Positions 27,673 through 34,644 of a stretch of 64,000 bases of DNA are shown piece after piece; the stretch's first letter is position 1, and each line of letters opens with the position of its first letter. The notes beneath the pieces are model-generated. The model ran no database searches, was not told the DNA's origin, and saw only the letters and a list, made by a program, of their open reading frames with translations. The translations under genes were made by a program, and so were the position numbers. The DNA is from Proteobacteria bacterium SG_bin5 (GTDB lineage: Bacteria > Pseudomonadota > Alphaproteobacteria > Sphingomonadales > Sphingomonadaceae): the NCBI GenBank assembly GCA_002083475.1, contig LWDI01000092.1, positions 8,530 through 72,529 on the forward strand, read 5' to 3'.

Positions 27673-28560
27673 ATGATCGAGTCGACCAATCTCAACCGCA
27701 CCAGCGAGCGGCGCGCGAACGCCTCGAGCGGCTATTTGATGCTCGTGCTGCTGCTCGTCGCGTTCGCCGCGGCGATTTTCGGCGGGTCGATGCTCGATGC
27801 CGCCCCCGGCGCCGGGCTCGCGCTCGTCGTGGCGGCCGCGCTCGCCTTGGTCTTCATTGCGCCGGGCTTTTACATGCTCCAGCCCAATCAAGCGGCGGCG
27901 ATCACCTTGTTCGGCGCCTATGCCGGCACCGATCGCACCAATGGCCTGCGCTGGGTGCTGCCGTGGCTCGGCAAGAAGAAGATCAGCCTGCGCGCGAACA
28001 ACGTGATTTCCGAGCGGCTGAAAGTGAACGATCTGCGCGGCAACCCGATCGAGATCGCCACGCAAGTCGTTTGGCGCGTCACCGATACCGCCCAGGCCTT
28101 GTTCGATATCGATGATTATAAGGCCTTCGTCATCGTTCAGATCGAGGCGGCGGTGCGCGCGATCGGCGCGCGCTATCCTTATGACGATTTCGAGCATCAG
28201 GAAGTCACGCTGCGCGGCAATCACGATCAAATCGGCGCCGAGTTGCGCGACGAGCTGATGAAGCGGCTCGCGGTCGCGGGCGTCAGCGTCGACGAATGCG
28301 GCTTCACCCATTTGGCCTATGCGCAGGAGATCGCGGGCGCGATGCTGCGCCGCCAACAGGCGCAGGCGGTGGTCGCCGCGCGCCAGACCTTGGTCGAGGG
28401 CGCGGTCGGCATGGTGCAAATGGCGCTCGCCGCGCTCGCCGAGAGCAAGGTGGTCGAGCTCGACGACGAGCGGCGCGCGGCGATGGTCTCGAACCTGATG
28501 GTCGTGCTGTGCGGCGAGCGCGACACCCAGCCCGTGGTCAACGCCGGCTCGCTCTACTGA
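27673..28560 (+). CDS. SPFH (band 7 / flotillin-like) domain protein
   Basis: 295 residues. Two hydrophobic segments at about 20-40 and 43-62, then an SPFH domain ([40 protein letters not shown] in parts, [17 protein letters not shown]), and a helical end ([27 protein letters not shown]). The ATG at 27673 has a strong ribosome site; an ATG 27 bp upstream lies in the promoter palindrome and is unlikely. It is distinct from HflK/HflC, so the window has three SPFH genes. The adjoining DNA-binding gene starts 3 bp after its stop. Confidence 0.88.
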   Translation: MIESTNLNRTSERRANASSGYLMLVLLLVAFAAAIFGGSMLDAAPGAGLALVVAAALALVFIAPGFYMLQPNQAAAITLFGAYAGTDRTNGLRWVLPWLGKKKISLRANNVISERLKVNDLRGNPIEIATQVVWRVTDTAQALFDIDDYKAFVIVQIEAAVRAIGARYPYDDFEHQEVTLRGNHDQIGAELRDELMKRLAVAGVSVDECGFTHLAYAQEIAGAMLRRQQAQAVVAARQTLVEGAVGMVQMALAALAESKVVELDDERRAAMVSNLMVVLCGERDTQPVVNAGSLY

Positions 28561-28563
28561 TCC

Positions 28564-28758
28564 GTGAGCGGGGCGAAGAAAGCCTTTCCGCTGCGGCTCG
28601 ATCCCGCGCTCCACGCCGCGATCGAGCGTAGCGCGGCGGCCGAGCTGCGTAGCGTCAACGCCCAGATCGAATTGCTGCTGCGCGAGGCCTTGGCGCGGCG
28701 CGGGGTGAAGCTCGCCCCGCCCGAGGCGGCGCGCCGGGGGCGGCCGCCGAAGGAATAG
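28564..28758 (+). CDS. Ribbon-helix-helix (Arc-like) DNA-binding protein
   Basis: 64 residues with a GTG start. The N-terminal strand KAFPLRLDPALHAAIERSAAAELRSVNAQIELLLREAL has the pattern of an Arc/MetJ ribbon-helix-helix fold (strand, helix with NAQIE, helix). The C-terminus is basic and proline-rich (RRGRPPKE), useful for DNA contact. It follows the SPFH gene by 3 bp, so the pair is co-transcribed. No toxin gene lies beside it. It is the likely repressor of its own operon through the palindrome at 27636. Its stop sits on the edge of a family F repeat. Confidence 0.8.
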   Translation: MSGAKKAFPLRLDPALHAAIERSAAAELRSVNAQIELLLREALARRGVKLAPPEAARRGRPPKE

Positions 28759-28862
28759 AGCGATTTCCAGGCAGGTGGAATCACCTGCCGACTCGGAAAT
28801 CGCGGTAAATCAAAGATCTAGAGCGGCGATCCGATGCAATCGGATCGGAAACCGCTCTAGCG
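28756..28862. repeat. Family F palindromic repeat with second hairpin
   Basis: Starts at the TAG stop of the ribbon-helix-helix gene. The first part (AGCGATTTCCAGGCAGGTGG...GACTCGGAAATCGC) matches the copy at 20791 in the opposite sense, including the CTAGATCTTTGATTTA-type tail. A second hairpin, TAGAGCGG...CCGCTCTA around GATCCGATGCAATCGGATC, follows. About 100 bp with no recognised feature separate it from the next gene. Confidence 0.8.
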
Positions 28863-28963
28863 CGGGCGGCGATCGAGTGGCGCCGAAAAGCGCTTACGCG
28901 GCAACCTACGCCCGGCTCCCTCGTTGGAGACGGACGCGCTTCCCGCGCCGATAGGATGATCCG

Positions 28964-29122
28964 ATGAAAGCGCGCCATTTTGGCTGGGCGGCCCTGTTCG
29001 CGGGCGGCGCCGCACTGCTATGGCTCAAAAACGCGGGCGATCAAAAAGCGATCGACGCCGCCAACGCCAAGCGGCTCGCCCCGCCGCCCACGCCCAGCGC
29101 CGCCGACATCACGGTGGCATGA
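28964..29122 (+). CDS. Small membrane-anchored protein (52 aa)
   Basis: 52 residues, starting MKARHFGWAALFAGGAALLWL: one hydrophobic segment (residues 7-21) followed by a soluble tail rich in Ala, Lys and Pro. Its TGA overlaps the ATG of the MBL-fold gene (ATGA), which strongly suggests it is translated and coupled to it. No family recognised. Confidence 0.6.
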   Translation: MKARHFGWAALFAGGAALLWLKNAGDQKAIDAANAKRLAPPPTPSAADITVA

Positions 29123-29976
29123 CGATGCGCGTCCATCATCTCAACTGCGGCACCTGCTGCCCGATCGGCGGCCGCGCGTTCGACGGGACGCGCGACGGGC
29201 TTCACGCCCATCTCGTCTGCCATTGCCTGTTGATCGAAACCGATGCCGGGCTGGTGCTGGTCGATACCGGTTTCGGCCGGCAAGACGTGGCGGCGCCGCG
29301 CGCGCGGCTCGCCGAATTCTTCCTCCAACTCAACCGCCCGCGCTTGCGCGAGGGCGAGACGGCGGTCGCGCAAATCCGCGCGCTCGGTTTCGATCCGGCC
29401 GAGGTGCGCCATATCGTCGTCACTCATCTCGATTTCGATCATGCCGGCGGGCTCGAGGATTTTCCGAACGCGGCGGTGCATGTCACCGCGCGCGAGAAGG
29501 AAGTCGCCGATGCCGGGCGTGGTGGGGCGTTCGTCGGCGCGCGGCGCTATCGGCCCGCGCAATGGGACGGTGTCGCCGATTGGCATCTCTATCCGATGGG
29601 CGGCGGCGAGGCGTGGCACGGATTCGACGCGGTGCGCGATCTGCACGGCCTGCCGCCCGAGATTCTGCTCGTGCCGCTATCGGGCCACACTTGGGGGCAT
29701 AGCGGCGTCGCGGTGCGCGATGGTGCCGGCTGGCTGCTCCATGCGGGCGACGCCTATTTCTTCCGTGGTGAGGTGGGGCTGGAGACGCCGGTCTGCCCGC
29801 CGGGGCTCGCCGGCTATCAGCGGCTGATGGAGGTCGATCGCGCGGCGCGGCTCGCCAACCAGGCCAAGCTGCGCGCGCTGTCGCGATCGGCGCCCGAGGT
29901 GCGCATTTTTTGCGCGCATGACGCGGTGGAGTTCGGGCTACTGGCGGGGGGTAGCGCGGGCGCCACCCCCGGTTGA
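29119..29976 (+). CDS. Metallo-beta-lactamase-fold hydrolase (lactonase-like)
   Basis: 285 residues. The zinc motif HxHxDH is THLDFDHAGG at about residues 97-106 (with Asp in place of the second His, as the motif here reads H-L-D-F-D-H); further ligands are HTWGHS and HAGDAYF near residues 190-215, and the late His is in FCAHDAVEF. The opening HLNCGTCCPIGGRAFDG is typical of an AiiA/AttM-like lactonase group. Note that T-H-L-D-F-D-H is the form found in N-acyl homoserine lactonases of this class. The substrate may be a lactone, but quorum quenching is not shown. The ATG at 29119 overlaps the small gene upstream. Confidence 0.85.
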   Translation: MTMRVHHLNCGTCCPIGGRAFDGTRDGLHAHLVCHCLLIETDAGLVLVDTGFGRQDVAAPRARLAEFFLQLNRPRLREGETAVAQIRALGFDPAEVRHIVVTHLDFDHAGGLEDFPNAAVHVTAREKEVADAGRGGAFVGARRYRPAQWDGVADWHLYPMGGGEAWHGFDAVRDLHGLPPEILLVPLSGHTWGHSGVAVRDGAGWLLHAGDAYFFRGEVGLETPVCPPGLAGYQRLMEVDRAARLANQAKLRALSRSAPEVRIFCAHDAVEFGLLAGGSAGATPG

Positions 29977-29980
29977 CGGC

Positions 29981-31036
29981 TCACTCCGCCGCGACGTCGG
30001 CCTGGGCGAACATGTCCGCCTCGGCATCCTCGTTCGCGACTTCGGCCTTGCCGAGCTTGGCGCGCTGGCGCTTGTCGAAGCTGTCCCACACTTCGCCCCA
30101 ATTGCCGCGCGTCGCGCCCTTCGAATATTCGGTCGCGCGCTGTTCGAAGAAATTGGCGTGCTCGACCCCGTTGAGGAGCGGCGCGAGCCAGGGCAGCGGG
30201 TGCTCGTCGATCATATAGATCGGCTTCAGCCCCAATTGGCCGAGGCGCCAATCGGCGATGTAGCGGATGTATTTCTTGATTTCCTTGGGCGTCATCCCCG
30301 TAACCGGGCCTTGCTCGAAGGCGAGATCGATGAACGCGTCTTCCAGTCGCACCGTCGTCTGGCAGACATCGGCGATATCGTCCTTCACCGCCTTGGTGAG
30401 GCAATCGCGCTCGCGGACGAATTCGTGGAACAGGCGGACGATGCCCTCGCAATGCAAGCTCTCGTCGCGCACCGACCAGGAGACGATCTGCCCCATGCCC
30501 TTCATCTTGTTGAAGCGCGGGAAATTCATCAGCATCGCGAAGCTCGCGAACAGCTGCAGCCCTTCGGTGAAGCCGCCGAACATCGCCAGCGTCTTGGCGA
30601 TGTCTTCATCGCTATCGACGCCGAATTGCTGCAGATAATCGTGCTTGTCCTTCATTTCGGCATAATCGAGAAAGGCCGAATATTCGGTTTCGGGCATGCC
30701 GATCGTGTCGAGCAGGTGCGAATAGGCCGCGATATGCACCGTCTCCATATTGCTGAAGGCGGTGAGCATCATCTTGATCTCGGTCGGCTTGAACACCCGG
30801 CCATATTTGTCGTGGTAGCAATCCTGCACCTCGACATCGGCCTGGGTGAAGAAGCGGAAGATCTGCGTGAGCAGGTTGCGCTCATGCGCCGAGAGTTTCT
30901 GCGCCCAGTCGCGGCAATCCTCGCCGAGTGGCACTTCCTCGGGCATCCAATGGATCTGTTGCTGGCGCTTCCAGAAATCATAGGCCCAGGGATATTCGAA
31001 GGGCTTGTACGTTTTGCGGGCCGAGAGGAGGGACAT
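29981..31036 (-). CDS. nrdB: Ribonucleoside-diphosphate reductase beta subunit
   Basis: 351 residues, ferritin-like diiron subunit that carries the tyrosyl radical. Key segments are IHWMPEEVPLGEDCRDW, the first metal helix QDCYHDKYGRVFKPTE, METVHIAAYSHLLDTIG with the likely radical Tyr and iron ligands, and DESLHCEGIVRLFHEF. The acidic C-terminus (ANEDAEADMFAQADVAAE) would dock on NrdA. It is the last gene of a minus-strand run that begins with nrdA, but three small membrane genes separate the two. It converges with the MBL gene. Confidence 0.95.
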   Translation of the reverse strand: MSLLSARKTYKPFEYPWAYDFWKRQQQIHWMPEEVPLGEDCRDWAQKLSAHERNLLTQIFRFFTQADVEVQDCYHDKYGRVFKPTEIKMMLTAFSNMETVHIAAYSHLLDTIGMPETEYSAFLDYAEMKDKHDYLQQFGVDSDEDIAKTLAMFGGFTEGLQLFASFAMLMNFPRFNKMKGMGQIVSWSVRDESLHCEGIVRLFHEFVRERDCLTKAVKDDIADVCQTTVRLEDAFIDLAFEQGPVTGMTPKEIKKYIRYIADWRLGQLGLKPIYMIDEHPLPWLAPLLNGVEHANFFEQRATEYSKGATRGNWGEVWDSFDKRQRAKLGKAEVANEDAEADMFAQADVAAE

Positions 31037-31039
31037 TGG

Positions 31040-31351
31040 CTAGTTCCTTGTAGCGAGCTTGATTGCTTCCAACAGGAAGACTACGAGGTTGACGGCGGCA
31101 ATAAGATACCAAAGCTTCCTTGACGGGTATTGACGTTCAGAATGCCACGGGGGAACTCTGAAAATATAGAGCGAACTCATCGAGATCATCGCGATCGGCG
31201 CAATTAACGTCGACCCGGGAGGAATCCATTTTATCTGGGTAAAAGATGCTGTGAAATCCAGGAGCAACCACGATCCCGAAATCGCGAAGACGCCGAAAAT
31301 TAGTGCGTTTGCCCAATTCGGAAGAGCGTGGCTTTGCCGGATGCCGCTCAC
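31040..31351 (-). CDS. Small membrane protein between nrdA and nrdB (103 aa), low GC
   Basis: 103 residues, GTG start (31351) overlapping the preceding gene by GTGA. Three hydrophobic segments: about 15-35 (NALIFGVFAISGSWLLLDF), 42-62 (PPGSTLIAPIAMISMSSLYIF) and 80-96 (LWYLIAAVNLVVFLLEAI). It starts after GTGAGCGGCATCCGGCAAAG and ends 3 bp before nrdB. Its base composition is clearly lower in GC than all neighbours, a sign of recent arrival. Function unknown. Confidence 0.65.
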   Translation of the reverse strand: MSGIRQSHALPNWANALIFGVFAISGSWLLLDFTASFTQIKWIPPGSTLIAPIAMISMSSLYIFRVPPWHSERQYPSRKLWYLIAAVNLVVFLLEAIKLATRN

Positions 31352-31545
31352 TGTCCCGCCCCCCAGCTCCACAAAGTGTACGCATAAAAGGCCAGCACCA
31401 CCGCGCCGGCGGCGAGCATCGTGCCGGCGATGCGGCGGCGATAGACCGCCGGCTCGTCCGCCGCCGGGCGCGTGAAAGTATAGCCGGCGGCGCCACCGGC
31501 GGCGAGGGCGACGAGCGCCATGATCGCGGCGTCCATCCGCCTCAC
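31348..31545 (-). CDS. Small membrane protein between nrdA and nrdB (65 aa)
   Basis: 65 residues with two hydrophobic segments (residues 7-22 and 41-58) and a loop RPAADEPAVYRRRIAG. The start overlaps the stop of the upstream lipoprotein-like gene, and its stop overlaps the GTG of the next gene, so three genes are read as a coupled chain. No family recognised. Confidence 0.6.
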   Translation of the reverse strand: MRRMDAAIMALVALAAGGAAGYTFTRPAADEPAVYRRRIAGTMLAAGAVVLAFYAYTLWSWGAGQ

Positions 31546-31850
31546 CCCCGCACCACGCGGGTGCGGGTGCGATAGACCACGCGGGTACCCCCGCGCGCGC
31601 CGACGCCCAGGAACACGATTCCCAGGAAATAGCCGAAATCATACCAGCCGCCCGCATTGGGCACCGCATAGACCGCGACCCCCGGCAGGAAGAGCGAGAG
31701 CACCCAGGCGACCGGGAAAATGAAGCCGTGCCACAGCCCGCTCACGAAGCCGGGCGCGCCGGGCTGCACCGTTCCCGGCACCGCGCGCGCGCAAGCGGCG
31801 ACGGTGGCGGCGAGCAGCAGGACTAGAGCGAAACGGGCGGGCTTGGTCAT
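31542..31850 (-). CDS. Putative lipoprotein/membrane protein (102 aa)
   Basis: 102 residues. The N-terminus MTKPARFALVLLLAATVAACARA looks like a lipoprotein signal (lipobox VAAC). A hydrophobic stretch GLWHGFIFPVAWVLSLFLPGVAVYAV and a Gly-rich GYFLGIVFLGVGARGG follow. The segment LWHGFIFPVAWVLSLF recurs in small proteins of other bacteria as far as I recall, but with no known role. First gene of the three-gene chain that ends at nrdB; a family A repeat lies upstream. Confidence 0.65.
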   Translation of the reverse strand: MTKPARFALVLLLAATVAACARAVPGTVQPGAPGFVSGLWHGFIFPVAWVLSLFLPGVAVYAVPNAGGWYDFGYFLGIVFLGVGARGGTRVVYRTRTRVVRG

Positions 31851-31939
31851 CACGCATCTCCCATCGGCGAAAGCGCCGGGGATGAAGCGCGCGACGGGGC
31901 GTGGGGGTCCATGGGGATCACGTCGGAAGCCCAAGCTAT

Positions 31940-32021
31940 CGTCGCCCCGGCCCCCGAGCCGGGGCTCGGCTGCCTTGCGACGGCAGAAGCAGCCAAGCCC
32001 CGTGTCAAGCACGGGGCGACG
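31940..32021. repeat. Family A palindromic repeat
   Basis: Inverted repeat with ends TCGTCGCCCCGGCCCCCGAG and CGTGTCAAGCACGGGGCGAC and inner CTTGGCTGCTT-type arms. The left half shares CCCCGGCCCCCGAGCC with the copies at 9398 and 56498. It lies in the 298-bp gap between nrdA and the small-gene chain; a second GC-rich inverted stretch (32085-32130, CCGTGCCGGGGCACGG) lies beside it. Confidence 0.8.
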
Positions 32022-32148
32022 ATATTGTTTGCACTGTTTGCTCGATGAGCCGAACGCCGCCCCGCCGTCAGACGAGACCGCAGCGCGGCCTCGCTGCCCG
32101 CCGGGGCGAGTCTTGGCCGTGCCGGGGCACGGCCAAGCCGCCCGCGCC

Positions 32149-34092
32149 TCACTGACACGCCAAACACTCGTCATAATCCGTGTTCGGCAGCTCGATCTTC
32201 TTGAGCTCGGGCGTATTGTCCGCCTCCACCCCGCCCGCGAAGCTCGCGCGCTGGATCGATTTCGAGCGCAGATAATAAAGCGATTTCACCCCCAGCTCCC
32301 AGGCGCGGAAATGGAGCATCAGCAGATCCCATTTCTCGACGTCCGCCGGGATGAACAAGTTCAGCGACTGCGACTGATCGATATAGGGCGTGCGATCGGC
32401 GGCGAGTTCGATCAGCCAGCGCTGGTCGATCTCGAAGCTCGTCTTGAATACGTCCTTTTCTTCCGGGCTCAAGAAATCGAGATGCTGCACCGATCCGCCG
32501 CGCTCCAGGATCGAGCTCCATACGCCTTCGCTGTTCTTCGCCTTGTCGCTCAGCAATTTCTCCAAATAGGGATTGCGCACGACGAAGCTGCCCGAGAGCG
32601 TCTTGTGGGTATAGATGTTCGCCGGGATCGGCTCGATACACGCGCTGGTGCCGCCGCAGATGATGCTGATCGAGGCGGTCGGCGCGATCGCCATTTTGCA
32701 GCTGAACCGCTCCATCACCCCCATGTCGGCGGCATCGGGGCAGGGGCCGCGCTCGACCGCGAGTTGCATCGAGGCCTGGTCGACCTGCTCGCGGATGTGG
32801 CGGAAGATGCGCAAATTCCACTGCTTCGCCATCGCGCCTTCGAAGGGCAGCCCGCGCGCCTGGAGGAAGCTGTGATAGCCCATCACCCCCAGGCCCACCG
32901 AGCGCTCGCGCGCCGCCGAATAGGCCGCGCGCGCCATGCCCGGCTCGGCGCGATCGATATAATCCTGCAGCACATTGTCGAGGAAGCGCATCACGTCCTC
33001 GATGAAGCATTTGTCGCCCTGCCATTCGTCCCAGGTCTCGAGGTTCAACGACGAGAGGCAGCACACCGCCGTGCGATCATTGCCGAGATGGTCGCGCCCC
33101 GTCGGCAGCGTGATTTCCGAACACAGGTTCGAGGTCGACACCTTCAGCCCCAATTCGCGGTGGTGCTTGGGCATCGCCTTGTTCACGTGATCGGCGAAGA
33201 TGATATAGGGTTCCCCGGTCGCGAGCCGGGTTTCGACGAGTTTCTGGAACAAGGTGCGCGCGTCGACCTTGCCGCGCACCGAGCCGTCCTTGGGGCTGAC
33301 GAGCGCCCACTCGCGCCCGTCGCGCACGGCTTCCATGAACGCGTCGGGGATCAGCACGCCGTGGTGCAGATTGAGCGCCTTGCGGTTGAAATCGCCCGAG
33401 GGTTTGCGGATTTCGAGGAATTCCTCGATCTCGGGGTGCGAAATATCGAGATAGCAGGCCGCCGAGCCGCGCCGCAGCGACCCCTGCGAAATCGCGAGCG
33501 TGAGCGAGTCCATCACCCGCACGAAGGGGATGATGCCGCTGGTCTTGCCGTTGAGCCCCACCGGCTCGCCGATGCCGCGCACATTGCCCCAATAGGTGCC
33601 GATCCCGCCGCCGCGCGAGGCGAGCCACACATTCTCGTTCCAGGTCGAGACGATGCCGTCGAGGCTATCGGGCACCGAATTGAGATAGCAGGAAATCGGC
33701 AAGCCACGCCCGGTGCCGCCGTTCGAGAGCACCGGCGTCGCCGGCATGAACCACAGCTTCGAGATATAGTCGTAGAGCCGCTGGGCGTGCGCCGCGTCAT
33801 CGGCAAAGGCCGAGGCGACGCGGACGAACAGATCCTGAAAGCTCTCGCCGGGCAGGAGATAACGGTCCTTGAGCGTTTCCTTGCCGAATTCGGTGAGCAG
33901 CGCGTCGCGGCCATGATCGACCTCGAGCGCATAGGGGCGCGGCGCGACATGCTTGGTGTCGGGCGTGGCCGCTTTGGGCGCGGGAGCCTTGGGCGCGGCG
34001 GCCTGGCGCGCGGCGGGGGCGGGCGTCGACTTGGTGTCGGCGGCAAGGGCGGTGTCGCTGGTCATGATCGCTTCGTCATCCCGAAAATCCAT
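32149..34092 (-). CDS. nrdA: Ribonucleoside-diphosphate reductase alpha subunit, without ATP-cone
   Basis: 647 residues. Catalytic cysteines are present: LPISCYLNSVPDS and CCLSSLNL (the redox pair), the thiyl Cys in STSNLCSEITLPTG, and the C-terminal shuttle CLACQ. The N-terminus is a low-complexity Ala/Pro/Lys linker (residues about 20-55) followed directly by the catalytic region; the 90-residue ATP-cone that senses dATP in E. coli NrdA is absent. The ATG at 34092 is preferred for its AGGAAGA ribosome site; ATG at 34065 is possible. It is preceded by NrdR-type boxes. Confidence 0.95.
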   Translation of the reverse strand: MDFRDDEAIMTSDTALAADTKSTPAPAARQAAAPKAPAPKAATPDTKHVAPRPYALEVDHGRDALLTEFGKETLKDRYLLPGESFQDLFVRVASAFADDAAHAQRLYDYISKLWFMPATPVLSNGGTGRGLPISCYLNSVPDSLDGIVSTWNENVWLASRGGGIGTYWGNVRGIGEPVGLNGKTSGIIPFVRVMDSLTLAISQGSLRRGSAACYLDISHPEIEEFLEIRKPSGDFNRKALNLHHGVLIPDAFMEAVRDGREWALVSPKDGSVRGKVDARTLFQKLVETRLATGEPYIIFADHVNKAMPKHHRELGLKVSTSNLCSEITLPTGRDHLGNDRTAVCCLSSLNLETWDEWQGDKCFIEDVMRFLDNVLQDYIDRAEPGMARAAYSAARERSVGLGVMGYHSFLQARGLPFEGAMAKQWNLRIFRHIREQVDQASMQLAVERGPCPDAADMGVMERFSCKMAIAPTASISIICGGTSACIEPIPANIYTHKTLSGSFVVRNPYLEKLLSDKAKNSEGVWSSILERGGSVQHLDFLSPEEKDVFKTSFEIDQRWLIELAADRTPYIDQSQSLNLFIPADVEKWDLLMLHFRAWELGVKSLYYLRSKSIQRASFAGGVEADNTPELKKIELPNTDYDECLACQ

Positions 34093-34236
34093 CGCTCGTC
34101 TTCCTGCCACAGGCGACTCGGGGGAGCCCCGATCGCAATCCTACCATGTTCCTTGGCGATGAGAACAAAAAGTGTCCATCGCCTTCTCTTGGCCAAGCGG
34201 GAGCGTCCGGCACGACATGGGATCGCGCCGCCGGAA

Positions 34237-34298
34237 TACCAGCATTTGGGTCAGCCCCCTGAACCAACCACTATATTTTGTGGCCAATCGGGTCCCAA
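34237..34298 (-). promoter_or_regulatory. nrdA promoter with paired NrdR-type boxes
   Basis: Read on the minus strand: TTGGGA (34293-34298) and TATAGT (34270-34275) are 17 bp apart, a near-consensus promoter. A palindrome CCACTATATTTTGTGG (34268-34283) covers the -10 and closely matches the NrdR box ACACwATATATwGTGT. A weaker 16-mer, TACCAGCATTTGGGTC (34237-34252), lies exactly 31 bp away; NrdR boxes usually come in pairs about three helix turns apart. NrdR represses ribonucleotide reductase when dATP is high. No nrdR gene is in the window. The leader to the ATG would be about 170 nt. Confidence 0.7.
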
Positions 34299-34541
34299 AG
34301 GCAAGAGCGTTGATGACAGATTAGGGACTCGGCTCACCGCTGGGAAGACTCGGTTCGTCGGCGCGCCGAACGGGGTCGCGGCGCGATCGGACGGCGCGAC
34401 GCGCGGGACCGCGCGGCTTTCCGGAAATGCAAGTGAACGGGGATGGAACAAAAAATTTTTCGGCGAAGTGGCGCGCGTCCCCAAAATCTTGTGGACGAAT
34501 TCATGACACACACAATGCCGCGCGCCGGGCGCGGCCCGGCC

Positions 34542-34644
34542 GGCTAGAGCTGTTTGCGAGCGAACCGGTTCGCTCCTCCCCTTACAGGGGAGGAGCTTTC
34601 TCCGTCGAACCCTTGGTTCGGTGTGATCGCAAAAAGCTCTAGCC
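34542..34644. repeat. Short family C element at a stop codon
   Basis: A 103-bp version of family C with ends GGCTAGAGCTGTTTGCGA and GATCGCAAAAAGCTCTAGCC, and inner CTCCTCCCC / GGGGAGGAG arms. The TAG stop (34639-34641) of the GGDEF-EAL gene lies within its right arm. The 240 bp between it and the nrdA promoter (34299-34541) hold a short AACAAAAAATTTTTCG tract but nothing I can name. Confidence 0.85.

Noticed and set aside
25627..28614. A 995-codon open frame antisense to the HerA-like and SPFH genes
   Set aside because: Same cause: absence of stops in GC-rich DNA opposite well-recognised genes. No family motif is visible in it.
31720..34506. A 928-codon plus-strand open frame opposite nrdA
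   Set aside because: nrdA on the minus strand has all its catalytic cysteines and a promoter; the opposite frame shows no motif.
34427..34642. A 71-codon plus-strand frame upstream of the GGDEF-EAL stop
   Set aside because: It runs through a family C repeat, has no ribosome site and no homology that I recognise.
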